Source of the DNA: Flavobacteriales bacterium
Lineage (GTDB): Bacteria > Bacteroidota > Bacteroidia > Flavobacteriales_C > GCA-002722245
DNA length: 39,530 bases
NCBI GenBank assembly: GCA_002722245.1
Contig: PBLA01000008.1
Span: 1 to 39,530 of the forward strand
Direction of reading: 5' to 3'
Below are positions 26,191-35,195 of the stretch, piece by piece. Numbering within the stretch: position 1 is the stretch's first letter; each line of letters starts with the position of its first letter. Position numbers and translations under genes: made by a program. The notes beneath the pieces were generated by a model that saw nothing but the letters and a program-made list of their open reading frames with translations, was not told the origin of the DNA and did not search any database.

Positions 26191-29100
26191 TTATTCAGAA
26201 GGTCCTTCGCCCATAAGATTACCGTATCTATGGTAGTTGATGGATATGCTTTGTTCCGTTAAATAATTGAGTAATTCAATTCTTCCGTTTGGATGGGGGA
26301 TTCGATTATATACATGAATATGATGGTTATGGCATGCTCTTAAAAAGAGTTCAGGAACTTTTTTTGTAATACTTCTTATTATTGTTCCCTGTGAGTGATT
26401 TTGGAGTATGCCAATAAGGTTTTTAAACGTTTTAATGGGGTATCCATTTAAATGAGTTTTTTCATTATTCGAAATAATTTCAAACTCAACGCAAAGCGTT
26501 TCACAGGCTTGGATAACCATTTTTAAATCATGTTCAAAAGTGGTGTTGTCCACAATGATAATTACCTTTTTAGGCATAATGTATTGGCAGAAATTATGTT
26601 GGCCTCTTACTTTTGCATAATCAATTCTTTTACTAAAATGTTGGCTGTAGGCCAAGGCATAACTTTTTTTAATGGTTTCAAATTCAGTGAATTCATTCTT
26701 AAGTGTTAAAAATTGAAGGACATAATTGGGGCCACCTGCTTTCATACCGAAACCATAAGAAGAGGCCTTAATTCCACCAAAGGGTTGTCGTTCTACGATT
26801 GCTCCCGTGGTGCTTCGGTTGGCATATATGTTACCTGCTTCTATTTTATTAGTCCAGTAATTAACTTCTTCTTTATCTAACGACTCAAGTCCACTTGTTA
26901 ACCCAAAAGGAGTTCCATTTGCTAGTGTAATCGCATGATCCAAATCTTGGGCTTCCATTACGCATAATATTGGTCCAAAGAGCTCGTTTTTGTATTCATA
27001 GTCTTCGTTAGTAATTCCCCATTTGATTCCAGGCGATAATTCAAAAGAGCTATTAAGAATTGGTTTTAGAAGCCACTGTTCGTCGTCAGTATTTTCTAAT
27101 ACATGCGTTAGTTTTTCGTTTATTGGAACAGCTAAAGGGCCAATTTGGGATTTTAAGTTCCAAGGATGACCAAAGGTTTTACTTTCAGCAGCATCCTTTA
27201 ATAGAGTTTTGAAACGCTCATCCTCGAAAAGTTCTTTTTCTAATATTAGGATAGAAGTTGCAGAGCATTTTTGACCAGCGTTACCAAAGGCTGAACTCAC
27301 AACGTTTTTAACTGCTTGCTCTCGATCTGCAAGTGCTGTAACGATTGTGGCATTTTTTCCTCCCGTTTCAGCAAATAAATTGAGATATGGGTTTCGATGG
27401 AGCAAAAAGCGTGCGGTTTCTGTTCCTCCTGTTAGAATGACGGCATCAAAGAGATTGCCTTCGGTGAGGTATTTGTCTAAACAACTCTCCTTACATGGTA
27501 GAAAGGAAAACACCTCCTTTGGGATGCCTGCATCCCAAAGACATTTACTAATCAAATAAGCAGAGGCTGCTGCATTTTGAGATGGTTTAAGAATGACCCG
27601 CTTACCGGCAGCCAGTGAAGCCAATACTCCACCAATAGGGATGGCAATAGGGAAGTTCCATGGAGACAAAACAAGGTTTATACCTGTTTGTTCATAGGGT
27701 ATACCTTCTTGAGCAATTGTTGAAATGGAATGTGCGTAATAGTTGGCAAAATCAATTGCCTCTGATACCTCGATATCCACCTCTGCTGGAAGTTTGCCAA
27801 GTTCAGTTACTGCAACACCAATGAGTTCAGCCCTTCGCTCTGCCATTAAATATGCCGCCTTTTTTAAAAGATGTGCGCGTTCAAAATTCGATTGCTCATA
27901 CCAATTAGTATGAGCATTTATTGCTGCCTCATAATCTTCTTGTTCCGCTAATTCGTATTTCCAAGGAAGTATACCTTTCCAATTCTGCTGTTGTATAATC
28001 ACTCGATTGGTTTTATTGTGCATACCTATTACAGGGATTATCGAAAGTGGTGGAGTTTGTTGCCATTGAACCTTTGTTGATTTTATCCAATTTCTATTCA
28101 CTGGACGAATCCAATCGGTATCTGCTACGTTTTTAAATTGAGTTTGAATATGGAATTGTTCGTTATATCGATTTTGGATTCTATTTGAGGTTGTTTTTAC
28201 CGATTCAATTCCTTTTACGGATTCAATAAATTGGTTTTTTAGAAAATTCCAACGTTCGGAGTTTACTACTAAATTAAATCCTTCTTTCAGAAAGTTACCA
28301 GATTGTGTTCCTTCATCGAGTCTTCTTACTAAATACGCAATGGAATTGAGGTAATTTTCCTTTTCTACAACTGGGGTGTATAAAATAAGATTAGCTCCTT
28401 TTTTGTTCATTTCAATAGCAGTTGATTTTGCCATCCCTTCTAGCATTTCAAAATCTACGAAATCTTCTAAATGGTACGTTAGTACCAAGTTTAGTGAAAA
28501 TGAAAGATCAAATACATTGTGAGAGGCCACGCCTACATTGAGGCATTGAACAAAATCTGGCTGTAATAATTCTACGATTATTTTCTTGTAGTTGGTGTCT
28601 GTTTCTAATTTAGTGGAATAGGGGGCAAGCGGCCAGCCGTGCAAAGAAGCCTCTGTTTTTTCCATTTCTAGATTAGCGCCTTTTACGATACGAACTTTAA
28701 CGGGAGATCCGCCTGATTGCACTCTTTTTATTGCCCATTCTCTTAACTTTATGGCCTCTTGGTAGGTGTCTGGCAAATAGGCTTGAAGAACAATTCCAGC
28801 ACGAAGGGTTTTAAATTGGGGTTGATCAAGGGTTCGCATGAAGGTTTCTATTGTTATGGAGAGATCTCGATATTCCTCCATGTCCAGGTTAACAAATTTT
28901 TGTAGGCCAGTATCTTGTTCAATTTTTAAAACTTCTTGAAAAAGGATAGACACCCTTTCTATGCATTCCTCAACCACTTCATCATGTGCTATGGCAATAA
29001 GCTGAGAGTGAAGTGTAGATAATTTTACTGATATATAATTGACTTGAGGGTCGTTGAGTACGTCAATATATTTTTGGAGTCGTTCTTTGGCTTCTTGCTC

Positions 29101-29562
29101 TCCAATTAATGTTTCACCTATTGGGTTGATGTTTAAGGTTATACCGTGTTTTTTTCGTTTTGCAACATGTGTTTTAAATTTTTCTGACCCTGTGTAGAAC
29201 ACAACAGGACTAGTAACCTCTTGAATTTGATCGAGCATAAGAGGAATACTTACGGAGGGAAATTTATGTCCTACTATTCGAAACAATCGGACCAAAATAC
29301 TTTCTGTAGGAGAGAATAATGGTTTATATGCCTCGGTTGAATTAAATAAATTCAACACATACTGTGATATCCGATCTACATTGTGGCTTCTGAAAGCAAC
29401 ATCCATCAATCGAATTAAAAAATGCTTACTTTCGGGAAAGTCAAGGATTGGACCTAGTTTATCTGCAAAAGGGTCATCACCCGATTTATTTTTCGGAGTT
29501 TGAATTTCTTTAGCCAGTTCAATAGACTGGTTAATGAATTCTTCGGTGATTAAATTTCCCAT
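26191..29562 (-). CDS. putA: Bifunctional proline dehydrogenase / glutamate semialdehyde dehydrogenase PutA
   Basis: PutA oxidises proline to glutamate in two coupled steps (FAD-dependent PRODH, NAD-dependent P5C dehydrogenase). The 1123-residue protein has an N-terminal helical arm, then a PRODH barrel (about 120-430: VNYISVKLSTLHSQL, VKVRIVKGANLEMEK, VGVASHNVFDL, YLVRRLDEGTQSGNF). The ALDH domain runs from about 520 to 990: LSPWNFPIAIP (632-642), VILTGGTETAR, ETGGKN with Glu732, GNAGQKCSATS with catalytic Cys766, and QPFGGIKASSYGFG. A C-terminal domain (1000-1123) ends with the PutA-type NGRIELLNYLTEQSISINYH motif. There is no N-terminal ribbon-helix-helix, so it is not the DNA-binding trifunctional type. 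It lies between ridA and proCAB on the same strand. Confidence 0.96.
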   Translation of the reverse strand: MGNLITEEFINQSIELAKEIQTPKNKSGDDPFADKLGPILDFPESKHFLIRLMDVAFRSHNVDRISQYVLNLFNSTEAYKPLFSPTESILVRLFRIVGHKFPSVSIPLMLDQIQEVTSPVVFYTGSEKFKTHVAKRKKHGITLNINPIGETLIGEQEAKERLQKYIDVLNDPQVNYISVKLSTLHSQLIAIAHDEVVEECIERVSILFQEVLKIEQDTGLQKFVNLDMEEYRDLSITIETFMRTLDQPQFKTLRAGIVLQAYLPDTYQEAIKLREWAIKRVQSGGSPVKVRIVKGANLEMEKTEASLHGWPLAPYSTKLETDTNYKKIIVELLQPDFVQCLNVGVASHNVFDLSFSLNLVLTYHLEDFVDFEMLEGMAKSTAIEMNKKGANLILYTPVVEKENYLNSIAYLVRRLDEGTQSGNFLKEGFNLVVNSERWNFLKNQFIESVKGIESVKTTSNRIQNRYNEQFHIQTQFKNVADTDWIRPVNRNWIKSTKVQWQQTPPLSIIPVIGMHNKTNRVIIQQQNWKGILPWKYELAEQEDYEAAINAHTNWYEQSNFERAHLLKKAAYLMAERRAELIGVAVTELGKLPAEVDIEVSEAIDFANYYAHSISTIAQEGIPYEQTGINLVLSPWNFPIAIPIGGVLASLAAGKRVILKPSQNAAASAYLISKCLWDAGIPKEVFSFLPCKESCLDKYLTEGNLFDAVILTGGTETARFLLHRNPYLNLFAETGGKNATIVTALADREQAVKNVVSSAFGNAGQKCSATSILILEKELFEDERFKTLLKDAAESKTFGHPWNLKSQIGPLAVPINEKLTHVLENTDDEQWLLKPILNSSFELSPGIKWGITNEDYEYKNELFGPILCVMEAQDLDHAITLANGTPFGLTSGLESLDKEEVNYWTNKIEAGNIYANRSTTGAIVERQPFGGIKASSYGFGMKAGGPNYVLQFLTLKNEFTEFETIKKSYALAYSQHFSKRIDYAKVRGQHNFCQYIMPKKVIIIVDNTTFEHDLKMVIQACETLCVEFEIISNNEKTHLNGYPIKTFKNLIGILQNHSQGTIIRSITKKVPELFLRACHNHHIHVYNRIPHPNGRIELLNYLTEQSISINYHRYGNLMGEGPSE

Positions 29563-29630
29563 GGCACCTTGATTAAGAGGCTATTCCATCATCATAAACG
29601 GGGAAATTTTGAATAAAGTTATGGTATAGA

Positions 29631-29658
29631 AAAGGGCAGAAACAGTATGCTGCCCTTT
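29631..29658 (-). terminator. Terminator after ridA
   Basis: A 9-bp perfect stem (AAAGGGCAG / CTGCCCTTT) with a 10-nt loop lies 22 nt past the ridA stop. On the minus strand it is followed by TCTAT, giving a short U-rich tail. It should limit read-through from lptD-ridA into putA. Confidence 0.65.
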
Positions 29659-29680
29659 AATTCTATTTTACTAAGCTATT

Positions 29681-30058
29681 TTAAAATGCTGCAATTACAG
29701 ATATCTCTACGCGAACATCTTTTGGTAAACGTGCAACCTCAACGCATTCTCGCGCAGGATAGTTGTCTTCGAAATAGGATCCATATACTTCATTGATTCG
29801 TGTGAAATCATTTAAATCTTTACAAAAGATGGAGGCTTTAACAATGTGTTTAAAGTCTAATCCTGCTTCATTGAGAATCATTTGTATGTTTTTCATTACT
29901 TGATGTGTTTCAGCCTCAACGGATTCAGTAATTAACTCCATTGTTTCAGCAATAAAAGGGACTTGTCCGGAAACAAATAATAAATTCCCAGTTCGAACCG
30001 ATTGGTTGTAAGGGCCAATTGGCGCTGGTGCTTTTTTTGTGTTAATGATTTGATGCAT
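29681..30058 (-). CDS. ridA: RidA family reactive intermediate deaminase
   Basis: The 125-residue RidA/YjgF/TdcF-family enzyme hydrolyses reactive 2-aminoacrylate and related enamines/imines. The motifs are APIGPYNQSVRTGNLLFVSGQ (13-33), EAETHQVMKNIQMILNEAG, and the C-terminal strand ARLPKDVRVEISVIA. In that strand Arg116 corresponds to the Arg that binds substrate carboxylate (Arg105 in E. coli TdcF numbering). Full length. It starts 9 nt after lptD and is very likely co-transcribed with it. The putA gene downstream is separated by a terminator. Confidence 0.95.
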   Translation of the reverse strand: MHQIINTKKAPAPIGPYNQSVRTGNLLFVSGQVPFIAETMELITESVEAETHQVMKNIQMILNEAGLDFKHIVKASIFCKDLNDFTRINEVYGSYFEDNYPARECVEVARLPKDVRVEISVIAAF

Positions 30059-30067
30059 GTTATTGAA

Positions 30068-32605
30068 TTAAAAGTTACTACCTTGTTTTTTTCTATCGTA
30101 TTTTAAATCCCTTAAGAGGGCTGCTTTGGGACGAATTGTAAATGTAAACCAAACATCTTCTCTGAACGGGAACCAGTTTGTGGTCATTTCCCAACAATGA
30201 AGATCTCGAGCAAAGTTCACATAGCCATTACGTGCAAAGTCAAATGATTCCATATTAATGGGTAAATGGTAGTTGAATCGCCAATTTTTAGTGAGATCAA
30301 CTCTTCCTTGAAGTCCTAGGGATTGATTTACTGTAGCCTCAAAAGTAGGTTTTGAATAGGTATAGGTATAGTTGATGTTTAATGTCCATCCAAAATCATC
30401 ATCGGGTAGTTGATCCATTTTAAACAACCATTTTACGAGTTGGTTACGCTTAAGGCTAATTGAGGTTTGTGCTCTGAAATTCGTGAGCCGTCCAATTTCT
30501 CCTGATTTCCAAAGTAAACTATCATAAATCAGTCCATTATCGTCAATTGCGTATGGAGAAAGATTACCGCTGATATTTAAATTCCGAAGGAAAAGCGGGG
30601 CTGTATTCAGCACAAATAAGACGTTACTCCAGTTTAAGGAATCTTTTAGGAAATTATAGGAAGAGTTTACACGAAACGCGTTAATGATATTAATTTTTTT
30701 GAAGGTTAACCCAGTTGAATCTTTTCGATCTTTTACTTTTGATTGCAGGTTTTGTTCCAAGCTGAAATTCGCGCTGAACGCTTTGCTGGCATTTGGTCGA
30801 TAGAGCGCTGTGGCGTATCTGCTGTATTCAACATCTTTTTCTGAAACCGAATCAAAAACAGTTTGATTAATGTTTTGGGCGTCAATGAAAAAATCTGGAC
30901 GTAAGGTAATGTTTGCAGATGGTGTAATGGTGTGCCGGAATCCAGCAAGATACGAATCCTTGTTTTTGTTGATATACGTACCAAAAAGTTTTGTGTTGAA
31001 TCCAAAATTACCAAGTGACATGTCATACGCATAATTATATCGATTTAACGTATCGTTGGATAAGCCACTCTCGGCTTGTACTTTTTGTATTTCCTCAGTA
31101 ATTAAGTAGGAATTCCAATTTAAAGAAGGCGCGGTCACGTTTAAATATCGAAGTACTGTAAATCGTTTTGAGAGTCGAATATTCAAATTCGCCTTGGCCC
31201 CATTTCGAAAGCTCTTTAGTGTTTCATTAGTAAAGAAAGTTGAATCACCCATGGTAACCTGGTTTTTCATTTGAGCACTTCCTCCAATTGTAAAGATTCC
31301 TTTTTTGATGGGTCGAATACTTAAATTCGCATTTGGTAGCGTCATCGAGATTCTTCTTTGAGTGAAATTTTGATTTAGACTAGAAGTGGTGGTAATACTC
31401 CATTTTTTATCGGTCCATCCCCAACTGAATTGCGAATTATTCTGACCTTGAACAGAGTTGAACGCGTTGATAGAATTCAGGTTTTGCGTTTGGTTAAAGG
31501 TGGGAGATTTATAATCTAAACTTATTCTAAATTTACTTTTAGGGTGTGCTTTTGCATCTTGAATATATGACCACCTCACATTATAATCTTTTGTGACTTT
31601 GTAATTTGAGATGAAAGGTGTTCCTGAAACATCATTGTTGAAACGAAAGGATAGGTTTCCGTTGTATTTATACTTTTTTTTGTACTTGAGTTCAGCGGAA
31701 AATAATACTGTTCCCGAAAAGTATAAATTGGTTAAAAATTCTGCGTGGATATAGTCATTAATGGCCCAGTGAAAACCAAGTTGATCAAGTCCTAATGAAC
31801 CAGCCCTTTGTCCATATCCAGGAATTAGAAGACCTGATTTTTTTTTCTGATTATTAGGGAACATTCCGAAAGGAACCCAAATAGGTGTTCTTAAATCTCG
31901 AACAATGAGGTTTGTTGGCCCAACAACTATTTTTTTTCCAGGAACGACTTTAATTTTACTTGCCTCAAAGTAAAAATGAGGATGCTCATGGTCACAAGTG
32001 GTTATTTTTCCTTTTTTTAGAAAAATATCATTGTTAGGCATTTTTTTTCCGACATCCGAAAGTAAATGCATTTCACCTTCTTGGGTTGTTGCCTGAATGA
32101 TTCGGCCTTTTTTTGTGTTGAAGTTGTAATGCATTTCAGGAGCCTCAAAACTTTTTCCGTCGTCTGTGAAAACAACTTTTTTTATAATCTTTCCAGTTAA
32201 GCTGTCCCTTTTTGCGTAGGCATGAACTTCATTTTTACCGATGTATACTTTTATTTTCTCTGCTTCTAATTCTATTTTATCATATTTCACCTTTGCTTCA
32301 CCAAAAAGGTATACTATTTGATTTGTGTTGTCGAAATCAATGGAATCTTTAGCGATGTATGTAACAGGGAAATCAGGCGAGCCATCCGCTATCTCGTATC
32401 GAAGAAGGGAATCTGATTCCAAGGAATCTGTTGTTGCTAACGCATTTGTTGAGTCAATATTTTCATTAAAATTTGATTTAAAAATGCCTGTTTTTGAAAA
32501 ACCATTGTTAATTAATAATCCAAAAAGAAACAACAAAAGAATTGATCGAATAGTTAGATTTGTAGTGAAACGGGTTATATTTCTGTTTGTGAATGGAATA
32601 GTCAA
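30068..32605 (-). CDS. lptD: LPS-assembly outer membrane protein LptD (OstA-type)
   Basis: This is a putative LPS translocon of the outer membrane, about 845 residues from a TTG at 32605. The open frame runs further to 32905, but the upstream part is antisense to the amidase. The TTG places the hydrophobic signal (SILLLFLFGLLINNGFS, about 21-37) at the N-terminus and lies just after a promoter box. Residues 85-250 form the OstA/LptA-like N-domain (YLFGEAKVKYDKIELEAEKI, MHYNFNTKKGRI). The LptD segment VRDLRTPIWVPFGMFPN follows, then KKKSGLLIPGYGQ and a long series of barrel strands to the C-terminus. This is the large Bacteroidota form, annotated in the phylum as putative LPS assembly protein LptD. 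The start codon is uncertain within about 30 codons. Confidence 0.88.
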   Translation of the reverse strand: MTIPFTNRNITRFTTNLTIRSILLLFLFGLLINNGFSKTGIFKSNFNENIDSTNALATTDSLESDSLLRYEIADGSPDFPVTYIAKDSIDFDNTNQIVYLFGEAKVKYDKIELEAEKIKVYIGKNEVHAYAKRDSLTGKIIKKVVFTDDGKSFEAPEMHYNFNTKKGRIIQATTQEGEMHLLSDVGKKMPNNDIFLKKGKITTCDHEHPHFYFEASKIKVVPGKKIVVGPTNLIVRDLRTPIWVPFGMFPNNQKKKSGLLIPGYGQRAGSLGLDQLGFHWAINDYIHAEFLTNLYFSGTVLFSAELKYKKKYKYNGNLSFRFNNDVSGTPFISNYKVTKDYNVRWSYIQDAKAHPKSKFRISLDYKSPTFNQTQNLNSINAFNSVQGQNNSQFSWGWTDKKWSITTTSSLNQNFTQRRISMTLPNANLSIRPIKKGIFTIGGSAQMKNQVTMGDSTFFTNETLKSFRNGAKANLNIRLSKRFTVLRYLNVTAPSLNWNSYLITEEIQKVQAESGLSNDTLNRYNYAYDMSLGNFGFNTKLFGTYINKNKDSYLAGFRHTITPSANITLRPDFFIDAQNINQTVFDSVSEKDVEYSRYATALYRPNASKAFSANFSLEQNLQSKVKDRKDSTGLTFKKINIINAFRVNSSYNFLKDSLNWSNVLFVLNTAPLFLRNLNISGNLSPYAIDDNGLIYDSLLWKSGEIGRLTNFRAQTSISLKRNQLVKWLFKMDQLPDDDFGWTLNINYTYTYSKPTFEATVNQSLGLQGRVDLTKNWRFNYHLPINMESFDFARNGYVNFARDLHCWEMTTNWFPFREDVWFTFTIRPKAALLRDLKYDRKKQGSNF

Positions 32606-32606
32606 A

Positions 32607-33959
32607 ATGAATTTAGTGTCCAAAATTACACAAAATTTAAGGGTCAAAACGTGGGTAATCAGCAAAAGTTGTACCCAACTTTGTAAACCTTTCTTCCCAC
32701 TTTGTTTTGCTTTGTTTTTTTGTTGTCCCTCCGTTTTTTTTGCGCAAAAAAGTAATGATACTGAAAAGAATGAAAGTTTCAATGTGAAAACAGTAGTTAT
32801 TGATGCAGGACATGGAGGAACGGATCCGGGGTGTTTAGGGTCATCATCGCAGGAGAAGCATGTGTGTTTGGGAATAGCTTTAAAACTTGGAAAACTAATT
32901 ACCAATTACTTCCCTGATGTTAAGGTAATTTATACTAGAGATAAAGACGTTTTTGTGAAACTGCATGAACGTGCTATGATTGCAAACAGGAACAAGGCCG
33001 ATTTATTTATTAGTATTCATGCCAATTCGGCTCAAAATAAATCAGCTTACGGGACTGAAACCTATGTAATGGGTACAAAATATACTGATCGGAATTTAGA
33101 AATGTCGAAACGTGAGAATTCAGTGATTTTGTTGGAAGATGATCATGAGAAAAATTACGATGGATATGATCCAAATAGTCCCATGACTAATATATTAATG
33201 GGGTTGTATCAGCAAGAGTATCTTCAATCAAGTATTAATTTTGCTACAAAAGTGGAGCATCAATTTTCTTCGAGAAACAATCGACATAGTAGAGGTGTTC
33301 GACAGCGTGTCCTTCTTGTGATGTATCGGACAACTATGCCCAGTGTGTTGATAGAGGTTGGTTTTTTAACCAATAAGAAAAATGAACAACTTCTTAAGCA
33401 AAGTATTGGTCAGGCAGAAACGGCAGGAGCGGTATTTAGAGCATTTGTAGAATACAAAAGAGAAATGGAAGGTGTCCAATTTAGTGAAATTGTTCTCGAA
33501 GAGTCGAAATTATTTGCCAGTTGGGACTCCACTTTAACCAAGGTTTTAGGGGTGAAGGTGAATGATAAAAAATCGAGTGAATTAAAGGAAAAAGTAAAAT
33601 TAAGTGAGGATTCTGTGCGGAATGTGATTAAAACGGCACAGGAAGCCGAAAAGAAAAACACCGAAAAAAGAGCGCTGAAAGATTATGATGTTTTGTTTAG
33701 AGTTCAAATAACTTCATCAAGTAAAAAAATACCCTTAAATTCACGCAAGTTTAATGATATGTCCAATGTTTTTGAATATGAAAGCAACGGAATGTTTAAA
33801 TATGCTGTGGGAAATTGCGTAACGATGGATGAGGCAATTGAACTGCAGAAAAAAGTTAAGGCAAAGGTATACAATGATGCGTTCATTGTTGCGTTTTATA
33901 AAGGAGAGCGGGTATCAGTTAAGAAGGCAAAACAACTGATTAAAGAGGGGAAACAATAA
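32607..33959 (+). CDS. N-acetylmuramoyl-L-alanine amidase (Amidase_3) with C-terminal SPOR domain
   Basis: This is a periplasmic peptidoglycan amidase for cell separation. I chose the ATG at 32607 (450 residues) because the frame upstream to 32325 is antisense to lptD. The N-terminus carries a signal (hydrophobic PFFPLCFALFFCCPSVFFA, cleavage near 46). Residues 62-285 are Amidase_3 with zinc ligands His69 (DAGHGGTDPG), Glu83 and His138 (SIHANS), and catalytic Glu250 (LIEVGFLTN). A charged linker leads to a SPOR-like domain (about 361-431: YDVLFRVQITSSS, MFKYAVGN, MDEAIELQKKVK), expected to target septal glycan. It is followed 12 nt later by the MlaD gene. Its start is 2 bp from the putative lptD start. 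Confidence 0.92.
   Translation: MNLVSKITQNLRVKTWVISKSCTQLCKPFFPLCFALFFCCPSVFFAQKSNDTEKNESFNVKTVVIDAGHGGTDPGCLGSSSQEKHVCLGIALKLGKLITNYFPDVKVIYTRDKDVFVKLHERAMIANRNKADLFISIHANSAQNKSAYGTETYVMGTKYTDRNLEMSKRENSVILLEDDHEKNYDGYDPNSPMTNILMGLYQQEYLQSSINFATKVEHQFSSRNNRHSRGVRQRVLLVMYRTTMPSVLIEVGFLTNKKNEQLLKQSIGQAETAGAVFRAFVEYKREMEGVQFSEIVLEESKLFASWDSTLTKVLGVKVNDKKSSELKEKVKLSEDSVRNVIKTAQEAEKKNTEKRALKDYDVLFRVQITSSSKKIPLNSRKFNDMSNVFEYESNGMFKYAVGNCVTMDEAIELQKKVKAKVYNDAFIVAFYKGERVSVKKAKQLIKEGKQ
32621..32648 (-). promoter_or_regulatory. Candidate lptD promoter inside the amidase coding start
   Basis: On the minus strand TTTG (32645-32648), 16 nt, then TAATTTTG (32621-32628) resembles the Bacteroidota -33/-7 pair; the -7 box is a perfect TAnnTTTG and the spacer is a little short. 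It would start lptD transcription about 10 nt before the TTG. It lies within codons 5-14 of the amidase. A reciprocal + strand box, TAGATTTG at 32555-32562, lies inside the lptD signal-peptide region. Confidence 0.4.
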
Positions 33960-33971
33960 AAAAGAACAAGT

Positions 33972-35120
33972 GTGAGTAAGGAATTTAAAATAGGATTGGT
34001 TGTAACTTCTGCAATATTTATGCTTTATTGGGGAGCTAATTACCTCAATGGAAATGATGTTTTTTCACCGGATAATTCAATTTATGCTAAATACACCAAC
34101 TTGGATGGGTTAACCGCTTCAAGTGGAGTTAATTATAAGGGTATGCAGGTTGGATCGGTTCGCGGAATAGAATTTGATCCTAATGCCATTGGGGGGTATT
34201 GTTGGATTGTTAAATTCGATGTTACCACGGAAGGAATCGCGTTGATGGATAGTTGTAAGGCTGAGATTGCCTCTGCTGACCTATTGGGGACAATGGTTAT
34301 TGATTTATCCAACATTAATCATGGGAATGACTCTCTGTATCCTGGAGATACCATAATTGGGGTTTTATCTCAATCACTTCAAGATAAAGTGGATGAGCGA
34401 TTAAGACCGCTTCAGAAAAAAATTGATAAGATGTTAGAGTCTGCGGATACACTCATTAATACTTTTGTAACTGTACTTGACGATAAGACTCAGAACAATA
34501 TTAAACGGTCATTTGAACAAATTCCATCCGCAATTTCCAATATTTTAAATGCAACTAAATCACTTGATTCAATTACTACTGATTTGAAAAACGCACGAGT
34601 GGAGAGAATTGTAGACCATATAGAATCATTAACCAAGACTTTGGATAATAATAAAGGTAAACTCACCAGTATTATTGATAACCTAAATAATATTACGGAT
34701 AGTTTATCTCAAGCGTGTATTAAAGATGCCATATGTAATGCTGACAAGGTTTTATCTGAAGCTTACACTATCATTGAGAAAATAAACAATGGTGAGGGAA
34801 GTATTGGTTTATTATTGAATGATAAGAAACTTTATGACAACCTTCGACTGGTTTCTGCTGATTTAGATTTTCTCCTTATGGACTTAAAACAGAATCCAGG
34901 AAGATATCTTAATGTTTCATTGTTCAACTTTGGAAGTAAAAAACAGAAAAAGCCAGAGCCATGGGATACTACAGATGTTGACGTGTTGCAAGAAAATCTT
35001 GATCTACTCAATGTGTTAAAATCTCAAGCAATTAGCGAGCTGGCTAAAGAATTGAAGGATTCTTGTGGATCAACGCCTTGTGACACCGGTACCGTTCGAA
35101 GAATTATAGAAAAGTATTAA
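33972..35120 (+). CDS. MlaD/MCE family lipid-transport protein
   Basis: The substrate-binding component of an Mla-type phospholipid transporter, 382 residues from a GTG start. It has one N-terminal membrane anchor (about 6-24), then an MCE domain (36-115: YAKYTNLDGLTASSGVNYKG, MQVGSVRGIEF, LLGTMVIDLS). The rest is helical with coiled-coil tendency (SLQDKVDERLRPLQKKIDKML, repeated LNNITD-type segments), as is common for MCE proteins that form hexameric tubes. The partner ATPase and permease (MlaF/MlaE) are not in this window. It follows the amidase by 12 nt, a gene order typical in Flavobacteriales. Confidence 0.9.
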   Translation: MSKEFKIGLVVTSAIFMLYWGANYLNGNDVFSPDNSIYAKYTNLDGLTASSGVNYKGMQVGSVRGIEFDPNAIGGYCWIVKFDVTTEGIALMDSCKAEIASADLLGTMVIDLSNINHGNDSLYPGDTIIGVLSQSLQDKVDERLRPLQKKIDKMLESADTLINTFVTVLDDKTQNNIKRSFEQIPSAISNILNATKSLDSITTDLKNARVERIVDHIESLTKTLDNNKGKLTSIIDNLNNITDSLSQACIKDAICNADKVLSEAYTIIEKINNGEGSIGLLLNDKKLYDNLRLVSADLDFLLMDLKQNPGRYLNVSLFNFGSKKQKKPEPWDTTDVDVLQENLDLLNVLKSQAISELAKELKDSCGSTPCDTGTVRRIIEKY

Positions 35121-35195
35121 GAATTTTTAAGTGTTTCGATTGAAACAAAGTGTTCTTTAAATCAGTATAATTGGCCGATTGAGTATTTCTTTTTT

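Noticed and set aside
32325-32606. 94-residue N-terminal extension of the amidase frame
   Set aside because: It is antisense to lptD; the signal sequence begins after the ATG at 32607.
32606-32905. 100-residue N-terminal extension of the lptD frame
   Set aside because: It is antisense to the amidase signal and catalytic region and would put the LptD signal peptide in the middle of the protein.
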